Shown here one piece after another: positions 49,835-58,996 of a DNA stretch of 64,000 nt. The stretch's first letter is position 1, and each line of letters opens with the position of its first letter. The stretch is from Nitrincola alkalisediminis (lineage in GTDB: Bacteria; Pseudomonadota; Gammaproteobacteria; Pseudomonadales; Balneatricaceae): positions 59,823 to 123,822 of the forward strand of contig NZ_VYTY01000012.1 in NCBI RefSeq assembly GCF_009821115.1, in the 5' to 3' direction. The translations under genes were made by a program, and so were the position numbers. The notes below the pieces were generated by a model. The model was not told the DNA's origin and did no database searches. It saw nothing but the letters and a program-made list of their open reading frames with translations.

Positions 49835-51085
49835 TTAATGGGCAACACCGGCAGCGCCGTGCTCGTCAATCAACTTACCACTCACAAACCGATCAATACT
49901 AAACGGTGCGGCCAATGGATGCGCATAGCCTTTAGCAAGTGTCCACGCAAAAACATTGCCAGACCCAGGTGTGGCTTTAAAACCTCCCGTTCCCCAACCG
50001 CAATTGAAAAACAAACCTTTAACAGGAGTCGCCGATAGGATCGGACACGCATCTGGGCAGGTATCCACGATGCCGCCCCACTGGCGGTTCATGCGCACAC
50101 GGGAGAATACCGGGAACATCTCCACAATCGCCTGCAAGGTATGCTCGATGGTGGGATAGCTGCCACGTTGGCCATAGCCGTTGTACCCGTCAATCCCGGC
50201 CCCGATGACCAGATCCCCTTTATCCGACTGACTGGCATAGCCATGCACATGGTTAGACATCACGACCGTGTCTAAAATCGGCTTAATTGGCTCAGAGACC
50301 AATGCTTGCAGAGGATGAGATTCAAGTGGCAACTTGATACCGGCCATTTTCGCCAACACGCTGGAGTTACCCGCAGCCACACATCCCACGGTCTCCGCAC
50401 CAATGAAACCGCGATTGGTTTCTACACCCACAATCTGGCCGTCTTCGATACGCATGCCAATCACTTCTGTTTGCTGAATCAGATCGACACCCAATGCATC
50501 CGCCCCGCGAGCAAATCCCCAGGCTACCGCATCGTGGCGTGCAACCCCCGCTCTTGGTTGCCAAGATGCTCCCAATACGGGGAATCGAGCGTCCGCTGAG
50601 CAATTCAAAATCGGACAAATTTCTTGAACCTGTTGAGTATCCAGTACCTCACCATCGATCCCATTCAGGCGATTGGCATTTACGCGTCGCTGAATATCGC
50701 GCATGTCCTGTAAAGTGTGACCAAGATTTAGAACACCGCGTTGCGAGAACATCACGTTATAATTCAGATCTTGCGACAAACCCTCCCAGAGTTTCATGGC
50801 ATGCTCATACAATGCAGCTGCCTCATCCCATAAGTAGTTAGAGCGGACAATCGTTGTATTACGGGCCGTATTGCCGCCCCCAAGCCAACCTTTTTCAATC
50901 ACTGCTACATTGGTAATGCCATGTTCTTTCGCCAAATAATACGCTGTAGCCAAACCATGTCCGCCAGCCCCAACAATGATGACATCGTATTTTTTCTTGG
51001 GCGTTGGGTTACGCCATAGTCTTTGCCAATTCTCATTGTGTGTTAGAGCATGTTTAGCCAGCCCAAAACCTGAATAACGCTGCAT
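49835..51085 (-). CDS. soxB: Sarcosine oxidase beta subunit
   Basis: A 416-residue flavoprotein that carries FAD and covalently bound FMN and oxidises the sarcosine C-N bond. The FAD motif [19 protein letters not shown] lies near residue 37. The [12 protein letters not shown] segment and the C-terminal [14 protein letters not shown] are family marks. AGGAG precedes the ATG. It is the second gene of the operon, 20 bases after glyA. Confidence 0.96.
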   Translation of the reverse strand: MQRYSGFGLAKHALTHNENWQRLWRNPTPKKKYDVIIVGAGGHGLATAYYLAKEHGITNVAVIEKGWLGGGNTARNTTIVRSNYLWDEAAALYEHAMKLWEGLSQDLNYNVMFSQRGVLNLGHTLQDMRDIQRRVNANRLNGIDGEVLDTQQVQEICPILNCSADARFPVLGASWQPRAGVARHDAVAWGFARGADALGVDLIQQTEVIGMRIEDGQIVGVETNRGFIGAETVGCVAAGNSSVLAKMAGIKLPLESHPLQALVSEPIKPILDTVVMSNHVHGYASQSDKGDLVIGAGIDGYNGYGQRGSYPTIEHTLQAIVEMFPVFSRVRMNRQWGGIVDTCPDACPILSATPVKGLFFNCGWGTGGFKATPGSGNVFAWTLAKGYAHPLAAPFSIDRFVSGKLIDEHGAAGVAH

Positions 51086-51105
51086 AACTTTCTCCTGATC
51101 CAGGC

Positions 51106-52401
51106 CTAGCCTTGGGTCTGTGTGTAAACGGGGAAGCGTGAACAGAGTGACGAAACTTTATCTCGAACGTCTGCCTCTACATCTGCGGATGCATTACCTG
51201 CCGCCATCGCGTCCAGAATATCGCATATCCAACCGGATAATTCGCGGCACTCACTGACACCAAATCCTCTCGATGTGACAGCTGGGGTTCCAATACGAAG
51301 GCCTGATGTTACAAAGGGACTCTGTGGATCGTTGGGAACTGAATTTTTGTTAACGGTAATGTGTGCACGCCCGAGAGCAGCATCCGCGTCTTTGCCAGTC
51401 AAGCCTTGTCGAATCAAGGACACTAAAAACAAATGGTCCTCTGTACCACCGGATACGACATCATAACCACGCTCGGTGAATACCGAAGCCATGGCTTTAG
51501 CATTGTCGAGCACCTGTTGCTGATAAGTCGCAAACTCAGGCTCCATTGCTTCTTTAAACGCAACGGCTTTCGCGGCAATCACGTGCATCAGCGGCCCACC
51601 TTGCTGACCTGGGAACACCGCACCGTTAAGGCGTTTATGCAACGTCTCATCCTCTTTAGCCGACAGAATTAAGCCGCCACGAGGTCCACGCAATGTTTTG
51701 TGTGTAGTGGTTGTCACCACATCGGCAAAGGGAAGAGGACTTGGGTATAAACCTGTTGCGACTAAACCTGCGATGTGCGCCATATCGACAAAGAAAATGG
51801 CACCCACTTCATCCGCAATACGACGGAAACGCGCCCAATCAACGATTAACGAATAGGCGGAGAAACCTGCAATAATCATTTTAGGACGATGTTCACGCGC
51901 TAAACGGTCGACCTCATCGTAATCGATTTCGCCAGTTTCTGGGTTTAAGCCATATTGGACGGCATTGTAATATTTACCTGAGAAGTTCGGCGCCGCACCA
52001 TGAGTTAAGTGGCCACCATGCGCCAAGCTCATACCCAAAATTGTATCGCCGGGTTGAACCATCGCCATAAACACCGCCGCATTCGCTTGTGCGCCGGAAT
52101 GGGGCTGTACGTTTGCATAACAAGCACCGAAAAGCTTGCAAGCACGCTCGATGGCTAAGGCCTCCACCTTATCAACCGCTTCGCAACCACCATAGTAGCG
52201 TTTTCCGGGATAGCCTTCTGCGTACTTGTTCGTCAACTGTCCACCCTGCGCCTGCATGACACGAACACTCGTGTAGTTTTCAGATGCGATCAACTCGACA
52301 TGTGCTTCTTGGCGAGCCTGTTCTTCATTCAGCATTTGGGCTAAATCGTTATCGTATGTTTCAATAGAATCTTGGCGGGAAAACCCATCACGATGAATCA
52401 T
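51106..52401 (-). CDS. glyA: Serine hydroxymethyltransferase
   Basis: A 431-residue PLP enzyme that joins glycine and 5,10-methylene-THF to serine. The PLP Lys lies in [28 protein letters not shown] and [13 protein letters not shown] shortened to core are present. The N-terminal extension ([19 protein letters not shown]) and the operon with soxBDAG mark the pathway-specific copy, like P. aeruginosa glyA1, not the general one. AGGAG lies seven bases before the ATG. Confidence 0.96.
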   Translation of the reverse strand: MIHRDGFSRQDSIETYDNDLAQMLNEEQARQEAHVELIASENYTSVRVMQAQGGQLTNKYAEGYPGKRYYGGCEAVDKVEALAIERACKLFGACYANVQPHSGAQANAAVFMAMVQPGDTILGMSLAHGGHLTHGAAPNFSGKYYNAVQYGLNPETGEIDYDEVDRLAREHRPKMIIAGFSAYSLIVDWARFRRIADEVGAIFFVDMAHIAGLVATGLYPSPLPFADVVTTTTHKTLRGPRGGLILSAKEDETLHKRLNGAVFPGQQGGPLMHVIAAKAVAFKEAMEPEFATYQQQVLDNAKAMASVFTERGYDVVSGGTEDHLFLVSLIRQGLTGKDADAALGRAHITVNKNSVPNDPQSPFVTSGLRIGTPAVTSRGFGVSECRELSGWICDILDAMAAGNASADVEADVRDKVSSLCSRFPVYTQTQG

Positions 52402-52495
52402 TGGTCGCTCCTGTTATGGACAAAGCAAATTATGGAAAGCAGCCCCTGGAGAATCCGGCAAGCATGCTATTTTCAGCTGATGGTATCCTTGCCCC

Positions 52496-52523
52496 GTATT
52501 ATTCAGATGCCTCGCACCGTCAA
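52496..52523 (-). promoter_or_regulatory. Candidate promoter of the glyA-sox operon
   Basis: On the minus strand TTGACG (52518-52523) and TAATAC (52496-52501) are 16 bases apart, giving a leader of about 87 bases. A direct repeat for an activator sits ten bases upstream of the -35. Confidence 0.55.
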
Positions 52524-52533
52524 CGCTCGATTC

Positions 52534-52562
52534 ATTTGCGACATGGCAATCAATTTGCGACA
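52534..52562 (-). promoter_or_regulatory. 19-bp-period direct repeat upstream of glyA promoter (activator site candidate)
   Basis: On the minus strand TGTCGCAAAT occurs twice (52534-52543 and 52553-52562), identical over ten bases and 19 bases apart start to start, that is on one face of the helix. This is the layout AraC-type activators bind, and GbdR is encoded in the cluster. Confidence 0.65.
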
Positions 52563-52586
52563 AAACAGGCTTAATACCGCTAAATA

Positions 52587-52622
52587 AAAAAGCAGCTAGG
52601 TGGTATCACCTAACTGCTTTTC
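52587..52622 (-). terminator. Terminator after gbcB
   Basis: A 14-bp stem with one mismatch (AAAGCAGCTAGGTG with CACCTAACTGCTTT, about 52588-52620) is flanked by A and T runs. It lies between the gbcB stop and the glyA control region. Confidence 0.8.
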
Positions 52623-52669
52623 TCAACCCAAGACACTCAACCTCATACGGGTCGTTAAGAGAGTCGCTG

Positions 52670-53776
52670 CTAAAACTCAATTACAACATCTGAAACAGGA
52701 CGACTACAGCAGGATAAAATATACCCGTCTGCTTCATCCTCATCCGTGATTCCTCCATTGTGATCCATTTCAACCTGACCTGATTTAAGCTCAACTCGGC
52801 AGGTTCCGCAAATCCCCATGCCACAGGCTTTCGGTATATGCACACCCAGCTTAGCCGCTGCCGTGTGAATCGTTTCTGTTGGCAAAACACGCACACTCTT
52901 ACCAATCCCAGCAAACTCTACCTGCAGCATTTCGGCCATATCAATATCTTCAGCCGCCTGCTCAGCCAGCTCTGCCAGCTCAAGAACATCTTCTTTGATC
53001 TCCGGCGGTGTCGCCCCAAATGACTCTTCATGGTAACGACGCATATCAAAGCCGTTGCGCTGTAAAATCTCTTTAACGGCCTTCATATAAGGTGTCGGGC
53101 CGCAGCAAAAGATTTCACGATTCAGATAATCAGGAACGATCAGCTCCAACATTTTTTGATCAAGATACCCGCGCAACCCATACCATGACTGGCCCAGTTC
53201 ATCACTGCGCTCACAAACAATATGCAATTTAAACTCAGGGATTCGAGAGAAAATATGCTCCAATTCTCGGTGATAAATAATGTCTTTTGGAGAGCGAGCA
53301 CTGTGCACAAATTCAATATCTATGGCTGCATTCGTATCAAAAAACCAACGCGCCATCGACATTAGAGGGGTAATTCCAACACCACCGGATAAAAACAAAG
53401 CCTTATCCGTCGGGTAATCTATACAGTTAAAAACACCTACAGGACCATGAACGGCCAGCTCATCTCCCTGCTTCAAATTATCATGCAGCCAGTTAGACAC
53501 CTTACCGCCTGGCACACGCTTTACCGTAATTGAAAAGCTATAGGGAACAGATGGAGAGCTCGAAATAGTGTAAGAACGCATGACTGTCTGAGCGTCGATT
53601 TCCAGTTCCAGTGTGACGAATTGCCCAGGTTTAAAGAAAAAGAGCAACGGCTGCTCTGCCATAAAACAAAAGGTTCGAACATCCCAGGTTTCTTGTATCA
53701 CCTTGACACAGCGCACCAAATGGCGACCATTGGACCAGGTCTGAGTAGTAATGGTATTCATAAAATTTGCTGTCAT
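52670..53776 (-). CDS. gbcB: Glycine betaine monooxygenase reductase subunit
   Basis: A 368-residue electron-transfer protein that moves electrons from NAD(P)H to GbcA. The FAD domain has MRSYTISSSPS (R-x-Y-S/T) near residue 65, then an NAD domain with SGGVGITPLMSMARW. The C-terminal plant-type 2Fe-2S ferredoxin domain has CGMGICGTCR and a final CCSRP. The start ATG 53776 begins the MTANFMNTITTQTW opening seen in Pseudomonas GbcB. The ORF upstream is not supported. It is divergent from gbcA. Confidence 0.93.
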   Translation of the reverse strand: MTANFMNTITTQTWSNGRHLVRCVKVIQETWDVRTFCFMAEQPLLFFFKPGQFVTLELEIDAQTVMRSYTISSSPSVPYSFSITVKRVPGGKVSNWLHDNLKQGDELAVHGPVGVFNCIDYPTDKALFLSGGVGITPLMSMARWFFDTNAAIDIEFVHSARSPKDIIYHRELEHIFSRIPEFKLHIVCERSDELGQSWYGLRGYLDQKMLELIVPDYLNREIFCCGPTPYMKAVKEILQRNGFDMRRYHEESFGATPPEIKEDVLELAELAEQAAEDIDMAEMLQVEFAGIGKSVRVLPTETIHTAAAKLGVHIPKACGMGICGTCRVELKSGQVEMDHNGGITDEDEADGYILSCCSRPVSDVVIEF

Positions 53777-54057
53777 AACCCTATTTCCGCTTAGTGTCTT
53801 CAAATGGAGTACAAACCTGTACTGTTCATAACATGCATTTTCCACATGCACAAAGACGACCACTTATCTATGAGCGACATTTATCGTCTAAAAACACCCT
53901 AACCCACCGTTTTTTTTAACCTTACAAGTCGCTTTGTTATCTTGAAATGTCGTCAGTGGATAATTGCCGGAATTGACCTTAATCCACACTATCTTCAAGG
54001 AAACTGTCGAGACCCTCTCGCCAAATTTATCAACGCACTGTTAAAGGTATGAACGCA

Positions 54058-55317
54058 ATGAACCAAGTCCTGACGCCAATGTTAGAAGATCCACTGTCGG
54101 GTGTAAGTGAGAAGGCAGCCAGCATGCTCGCGAACCGTAAACCCAACTACTCGCTTGAGCAGCCTTTTTACAATGATGAGCGTATTTTTAAACTCGATAT
54201 TCGCGAAATTTTTGAAAAAGAATGGATTTTTGCAGGGATGACCTGCGAGATACCCAAAAAAGGTAATTTCATTACATTGAATATTGGCGACAATCCAATT
54301 GTGCTCGTACGAGGTGCGGAGGACAAGATCCACGGTTTCTTTAACGTCTGTCGTCATCGGGGATCGCGTTTGTGTGTTACAGAAAAAGGCAAGGTTGCGA
54401 AACTTGTTTGCCCGTACCACAAATGGACGTATGAATTAGATGGTCGTTTGATCTTTGCAGGTTCTGACATGGGCGAATCGTTCGACCTGAACGCCCACAG
54501 CCTTAAACCGGTCAACGTAAAGGTGGCAGGAGGCTATATTTTTGTTTGCCTAGCGGAGACTCCACCGGATATTGAGGAGTTCACTCAATCACTTGAACAT
54601 TATTTAGAGCCTTATGATACTGAAAACCTAAAAGTGGCGGTTCAATCAGACATCGTCGAAGACTGCAACTGGAAGCTAGTGATTGAAAACAATCGCGAAT
54701 GCTACCACTGCAATGGTTCACATCCTGAGCTGCTCAACTCCTTGCAGCAATTTGATGATACAGATGATCCGCTGGCCACCCCTGAATACAAGGATCTGGT
54801 CGCTCGAAAGCAAAAAGATTGGGATGATATGAGGGTCCCCTATACTCTGAAATACTTTGGTAAGCGCAATCGTATGACACGCACTCCCCTATTAGACGGT
54901 GTCGTTTCTATGACCATGGATGGAAAGCCTGCATGTTCTAAATTGATGGGACGCATCACCAGTCCTGACATGGGCTCACTGCGTATTTTACATTTGCCAA
55001 ACTCTTGGAATCACTGGCAAGGTGATCACACCATCGTATTCCGTGTATTGCCCCTAGGCCCGCAAAAAACATTGGTAACAACCAAATGGCTGGTTCACAA
55101 AGATGCCGTTGAAGGCGTTGATTATGATCCTGAGAATATGCGTAAAGTGTGGGATGCAACCAACTACCAAGACAAAGTATTGGCTGAAGAGAATCAAAGA
55201 GGCATTAACTCAATTGCCTACCAACCCGGTCCTTATTCTGAAACCTTTGAGTTTGGCGTAATTGATTTCGTCAATTGGTACTCAGAACGCATTATTGAAA
55301 ATACGAGAAAATCATAA
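54058..55317 (+). CDS. gbcA: Glycine betaine monooxygenase oxygenase subunit
   Basis: A 419-residue Rieske non-heme iron oxygenase that demethylates glycine betaine to dimethylglycine with release of formaldehyde. The Rieske cluster uses CRHRGS (Cys98, His100) and CPYHKW (Cys118, His121). The mononuclear iron site lies in the NRECYHCNGSHPEL region and a later Asp. Start ATG 54058 is preferred, since AAGG lies about ten bases before it. An ATG three codons upstream is too close to AAGG. It is divergent from gbcB. Confidence 0.94.
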   Translation: MNQVLTPMLEDPLSGVSEKAASMLANRKPNYSLEQPFYNDERIFKLDIREIFEKEWIFAGMTCEIPKKGNFITLNIGDNPIVLVRGAEDKIHGFFNVCRHRGSRLCVTEKGKVAKLVCPYHKWTYELDGRLIFAGSDMGESFDLNAHSLKPVNVKVAGGYIFVCLAETPPDIEEFTQSLEHYLEPYDTENLKVAVQSDIVEDCNWKLVIENNRECYHCNGSHPELLNSLQQFDDTDDPLATPEYKDLVARKQKDWDDMRVPYTLKYFGKRNRMTRTPLLDGVVSMTMDGKPACSKLMGRITSPDMGSLRILHLPNSWNHWQGDHTIVFRVLPLGPQKTLVTTKWLVHKDAVEGVDYDPENMRKVWDATNYQDKVLAEENQRGINSIAYQPGPYSETFEFGVIDFVNWYSERIIENTRKS

Positions 55318-55382
55318 CATATTGATTTAAATTGAAGTCCATCGTTTTTCACGAGGGACTTCAATAAAAATCAAAAATAAGG

Positions 55383-55410
55383 TTGACTTAACATCAACCG
55401 CATGTAATAA
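55383..55410 (+). promoter_or_regulatory. Candidate promoter of the DUF1127-like gene
   Basis: TTGACT (55383-55388), a 16-base spacer and TAATAA (55405-55410). It predicts a leader of about 225 bases before the ATG at 55645. Confidence 0.4.
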
Positions 55411-55451
55411 ATAGGTCTCTTAACGCTCAACCCATTTATTTAGAGCACACC

Positions 55452-55544
55452 ATGAAACTGATTAATACGCGAAATACAGCTCGAATTAGCGTCGCCAATA
55501 AACGGCCGATGCCCGTTCCTGCTTATTCGCGTGCTATGATCTAA
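55452..55544 (+). CDS. Possible 30-residue leader peptide
   Basis: ATG 55452 to TAA 55542-55544 encodes a basic 30-residue peptide beginning MKLINTRNTARI. There is only a weak GAG seven bases upstream. Its interest is its place in the leader just before two mutually exclusive hairpins. Without conservation data it may be chance. Confidence 0.3.
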   Translation: MKLINTRNTARISVANKRPMPVPAYSRAMI

Positions 55545-55553
55545 TATTATCTG

Positions 55554-55615
55554 GCCGCGATATCTTCGCGGCTTCTAGATTCAAAAATCGTCTCTAAACT
55601 CCCCCCGAAGATATC
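55554..55615 (+). promoter_or_regulatory. Two mutually exclusive RNA stems before the DUF1127-like gene
   Basis: Stem A pairs GCCGCG (55554-55559) with CGCGGC (55567-55572). Stem B pairs GATATCTTCG (55559-55568) with CGAAGATATC (55606-55615), a perfect 10-bp match. Bases 55559 and 55567-55568 are used by both, and B also takes A's loop, so they cannot form together. Confidence 0.45.
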
Positions 55616-55644
55616 CCAGCCTTTTTAACCAAAGGAGTTAGGAT

Positions 55645-55950
55645 ATGTTTTTCGATGAATTAAGTACACGGTTACACAGCCTATTAAGCAGTCTATCACG
55701 GGGGTTTACCCTTTCAGCAACAGAGCAAAGCCTGTCACATCTGGATGAGCGATTGCTCAATGATATCGGTCTGACACGCTCAGAAGGTGCAATCCGTGCC
55801 ATCGTTTCATTGGATCAACTAAAAGTACCAGACGAATTTATTGAACAACTAAACACATCCGCTGAAGAAGCCGAGGTTTTAAGCCGCCAAACAAAAAATG
55901 CGGCACCACAAAATGCGATACCGACAAATGGAGAAAAACATCCTTGTTAA
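55645..55950 (+). CDS. DUF1127-like small protein
   Basis: A 101-residue cytoplasmic protein. The segment SHLDERLLNDIGLTRSEG (about 34-51) matches the short DUF1127 (YjiS-like) motif LDDRLLKDIGLSR. The C-terminal half is acidic and unrelated to anything I recognise. Small DUF1127 proteins are tied to RNA turnover, phosphate and carbon metabolism in alphaproteobacteria. Here the role is unknown. A strong AAAGGAG precedes the ATG. It lies between gbcA and the formate dehydrogenase genes. Confidence 0.65.
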   Translation: MFFDELSTRLHSLLSSLSRGFTLSATEQSLSHLDERLLNDIGLTRSEGAIRAIVSLDQLKVPDEFIEQLNTSAEEAEVLSRQTKNAAPQNAIPTNGEKHPC

Positions 55951-55980
55951 TACAGATTCATGACAGGAGATATTGTGCGA

Positions 55981-56208
55981 TTATTCACACAATATCTCTA
56001 ATGCCTCTTTAACTTCGGGTTGCAATAGTCCTGCTTCCATTAAGCGTTCCTGTGCCCAAACCTTCAGCACTAAACGCACCTCTGCATCTGCATTTTCGTT
56101 AATAAATGCAACGCATTCTTCTACACTCATATTTGATGACACGCCAACGCCCATTTTTATTAAGCTGTCTCGAAAGTCATCTTCGTCAAACAAATCAGCC
56201 AACATCAT
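55981..56208 (-). CDS. Small unknown protein downstream of formate dehydrogenase alpha
   Basis: A 75-residue acidic, helical protein (LADLFDEDDFRDSLIKM at the start, VRLVLKVWAQERLMEAGLL in the middle). It lies twelve bases after fdsA, where other operons carry the delta subunit FdsD (about 70 residues). I see no convincing match to FdsD beyond size and a Leu/Trp/Arg-rich helix, so the delta role is inference. Two adjacent ATGs are possible; AAGG lies upstream. Confidence 0.6.
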   Translation of the reverse strand: MMLADLFDEDDFRDSLIKMGVGVSSNMSVEECVAFINENADAEVRLVLKVWAQERLMEAGLLQPEVKEALEILCE

Positions 56209-56220
56209 CGTTTTAATACC

Positions 56221-58992
56221 TTATTGATTGCCACTTAAACGGCAAGCAGCATACTTGAACTCAGGTATTTTACCATACGGATCCAACGCTGCATTCGTTA
56301 AAATATTGGCAGCGGCTTCAACATAACAGAAGGGTACAAAAACCATTCCATCTGCCATGAGCGGATCAACGCGAGCTTTCAGGGTGATCTGACCACGACG
56401 AGTGGTAATGACCAGATCATCCCCCGGTTGCAGCCCGTGCTTCTGCAACTCTGTTGGTGATAGACTGGCTACCGCTTCTGGCTCTAGTGTATCTAAGACG
56501 TTTGCTCGACGCGTCATAGAACCCGTATGCCAATGCTCCAACTGTCGACCCGTTGTTAGCACCACAGGATACTCTTCATCCAGGGTTTCATCGGGGGGTA
56601 ACGGACTTGCAGTCGAGAACTTGGCACGCCCAGTCAGTGTCGGGAAGGCATCGCTGTACACAATATCCTGCCCAGGTTCATTATCACCCGCACAAGGATA
56701 GGTCACTGACTCCTCTTGCTCCAATCGGTCCCAAGTGATGTGATTGAGCGAGTTCATACCCTGCTTCATCTCAGCAAAGACGTCACGCGGATGCGTGTAG
56801 TGCCAGTTTAAGCCCATTCGGTTGGCCAACGCCTGAATAATCCACCAATCTGGCTTGGCTTCGCCCGGAGGAGCGATGGCAGCACGTCCCATTTGAACTT
56901 GACGATTGGTGTTGGTCACGGTTCCATCTTTCTCTGCCCACGCCGCAGCTGGCAGAATGACATCCGCAAACTGGGCTGTTTCTGTGACAAACAAATCCTG
57001 CACCACTAAATGCTCAAGCTTGGCTAACGCAGAGCGGGCATGGTTTAAATCAGGATCGGACATTGCGGGATTCTCACCCAGAATATACATGCCTCGGACA
57101 GTCCCTTTATCAATCGCATGCATAATCTCTACAACAGTCAATCCCGGTTTATCACTCAAGGGGGTTCCCCAAAGCTCTTCAAAGGCGGATTGAACTTGAG
57201 CTTCAGTGACAGGCTGGTAGTCTGGAAATACCATTGGGATTAAACCTGCATCGGATGCTCCCTGTACGTTATTCTGGCCACGTAAGGGGTGTAAGCCCGT
57301 CCCAGGCCGTCCAGTTTGGCCGCAAGCCAAAGCCAAGGAAATTAAACAACGAGCATTATCCGTACCATGAGTATGCTGAGAGATACCCATGCCCCAGAAA
57401 ATCATCGCCTTATCGGCATTGGCATAGAGCCGTGCAACCGTTCGGATCTCATCGGCTTCTACACCACACTCAGGTGCCATGGCTTCTGGCGAAAATGGCA
57501 TAACATGCTGTTTAAGCGCTTCAAACCCATCGGTATGTTGAGAAATGTAGGCCTCATCATACAAGTGCTCAGTCACAATGACATGCAACATCGCATTGAA
57601 TAAAAACACATCGGTTCCAGGTGCAAAGCGGACGACTTTATGGGCGTAGGCATTTAACGCTTGACCGCGTGGATCCAGAATCAGAATTTTGGTGCCTTTC
57701 TTTGCAGCCTGTTTGAAGAAGGTCGCGGCAACAGGATGATTGACCGCCGGATTACAGCCCGTCAAGATCACGACATCAGCCTGCTCCGCTTGCATAAATG
57801 ACGCAGTAACGGCACCGGTACCAATGCATTCAATCAGTGCCGCCACCGAACTGGCATGACATAAACGCGTGCAATGATCGACATGATTTGATCCAAATCC
57901 CGTCCGCACGAGCTTCTGAAACAGCCAAGCCTCCTCATTTGAACATTTAGCGCTGCCAAACCCTGCCAGCACGTCACGCCCATATTCAGCTCGCAAATGC
58001 GACAGGCCTCTTGCCGCAAAATCCAAGGCTTCGTCCCACTCCACTTCATAGAAATGCGTTAACGGGTTCGCAGGATCAAAATCAGGGTCCACTCCTTTCG
58101 GCACCCCGGGCTTTCTCATAAGCGGCTTGGTTAGGCGTGCTGGGTGCCTTGGATAGTCAAAACCAAAACGACCTTTGACACATAAGCGTCCTAAGTTAGA
58201 TGGTCCTTCCCGTCCTTTCACATTAATGATTCGGTTATCTTTAACCTGATAGGTCAATTGACAACCCACTCCACAGTACGGACAAATAGAGTCAACCTCT
58301 GAATCAAATGCAGCCGAATCCCCTGCGCCCTTCTCATCCACCAGCGTTGAGGGCATTAAAGCTCCCGTTGGACAGGCCTGCACACACTCACCACACGCGA
58401 CACAGGTGCTGCTGCCCATGGGATCATCAAAATCAAATACAATTTTGGAGTTTGACCCACGATTTGCCAATCCAATAACATCATTGACCTGCACTTCACG
58501 GCAGGCTCGAACGCATAAATTACAACTGATACAGGCATTCAAATTCACTGCCATCGCATTATGAGAACGATCAGGAGCAAGATGGGGTTGGACACGCTCG
58601 GGTAGGGTGGCTCTCACTTTGCCGACATCAATCGCTAAGGCATCTGCCATTTTCCAGAAATGGCTGGATGAGTCAGGGCTCGTTTCACGCTCAGGCTGAT
58701 CAGCCACTAGCATTTCCAGCACAGCCGTTCGCGCATTTTGAGCACGTGTAGAAGCCTGGCTTTTAACCACCATTCCCGCTTCCGCTAAACGCAAGCAACT
58801 GGCGGCTAACACCCGCTCACCTTCAATCTCAACCATGCAGGCACGGCAATTTCCATCCGAACGATAACCTGCCGCGTCTTTAAAGCAGAGATGAGGAATG
58901 ACCTCTCCCATGCGCTTTGCAACTTGCCACAAGGTTTCTCCCGGTGATGCCGTCACCGTCATACCATCAAAGGTTAATTCAATTGTGCTCAT
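56221..58992 (-). CDS. fdsA: NAD-type formate dehydrogenase alpha subunit (molybdopterin)
   Basis: A 923-residue cytoplasmic subunit that oxidises formate to CO2. An N-terminal 2Fe-2S domain (about 1-80, with CRACMVEI) precedes a His-Cys segment and 4Fe-4S motifs (CISCNLCVRAC, CVACGECVQACP, then CPYCGVGC). The bis-MGD domain follows, with the Mo-ligand Cys in HCTRLCHASS, a Cys rather than selenocysteine. The C-terminal domain has TTGRQLEHWHTGSMTRR. The start ATG 58992 lies four bases after the fdsB stop. It receives formate from PurU and from formaldehyde oxidation. Confidence 0.93.
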   Translation of the reverse strand: MSTIELTFDGMTVTASPGETLWQVAKRMGEVIPHLCFKDAAGYRSDGNCRACMVEIEGERVLAASCLRLAEAGMVVKSQASTRAQNARTAVLEMLVADQPERETSPDSSSHFWKMADALAIDVGKVRATLPERVQPHLAPDRSHNAMAVNLNACISCNLCVRACREVQVNDVIGLANRGSNSKIVFDFDDPMGSSTCVACGECVQACPTGALMPSTLVDEKGAGDSAAFDSEVDSICPYCGVGCQLTYQVKDNRIINVKGREGPSNLGRLCVKGRFGFDYPRHPARLTKPLMRKPGVPKGVDPDFDPANPLTHFYEVEWDEALDFAARGLSHLRAEYGRDVLAGFGSAKCSNEEAWLFQKLVRTGFGSNHVDHCTRLCHASSVAALIECIGTGAVTASFMQAEQADVVILTGCNPAVNHPVAATFFKQAAKKGTKILILDPRGQALNAYAHKVVRFAPGTDVFLFNAMLHVIVTEHLYDEAYISQHTDGFEALKQHVMPFSPEAMAPECGVEADEIRTVARLYANADKAMIFWGMGISQHTHGTDNARCLISLALACGQTGRPGTGLHPLRGQNNVQGASDAGLIPMVFPDYQPVTEAQVQSAFEELWGTPLSDKPGLTVVEIMHAIDKGTVRGMYILGENPAMSDPDLNHARSALAKLEHLVVQDLFVTETAQFADVILPAAAWAEKDGTVTNTNRQVQMGRAAIAPPGEAKPDWWIIQALANRMGLNWHYTHPRDVFAEMKQGMNSLNHITWDRLEQEESVTYPCAGDNEPGQDIVYSDAFPTLTGRAKFSTASPLPPDETLDEEYPVVLTTGRQLEHWHTGSMTRRANVLDTLEPEAVASLSPTELQKHGLQPGDDLVITTRRGQITLKARVDPLMADGMVFVPFCYVEAAANILTNAALDPYGKIPEFKYAACRLSGNQ

Positions 58993-58996
58993 CACC

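Larger units (their letters stand above)
55318..55644. other. Intergenic region gbcA to DUF1127-like gene
   Basis: 327 bases with a gbcA-end stem (55331-55340 with 55356-55365, 10 bp, no T-run), a promoter candidate (55383-55410), a 30-codon ORF (55452-55544) and two overlapping inverted repeats (55554-55572 and 55559-55615) in what would be a long leader. Confidence 0.5.

Noticed and set aside
53777..53863. N-terminal extension of gbcB
   Set aside because: No ribosome site, and the sequence lies in the gbcB/gbcA control region. The conserved GbcB opening starts at 53776.
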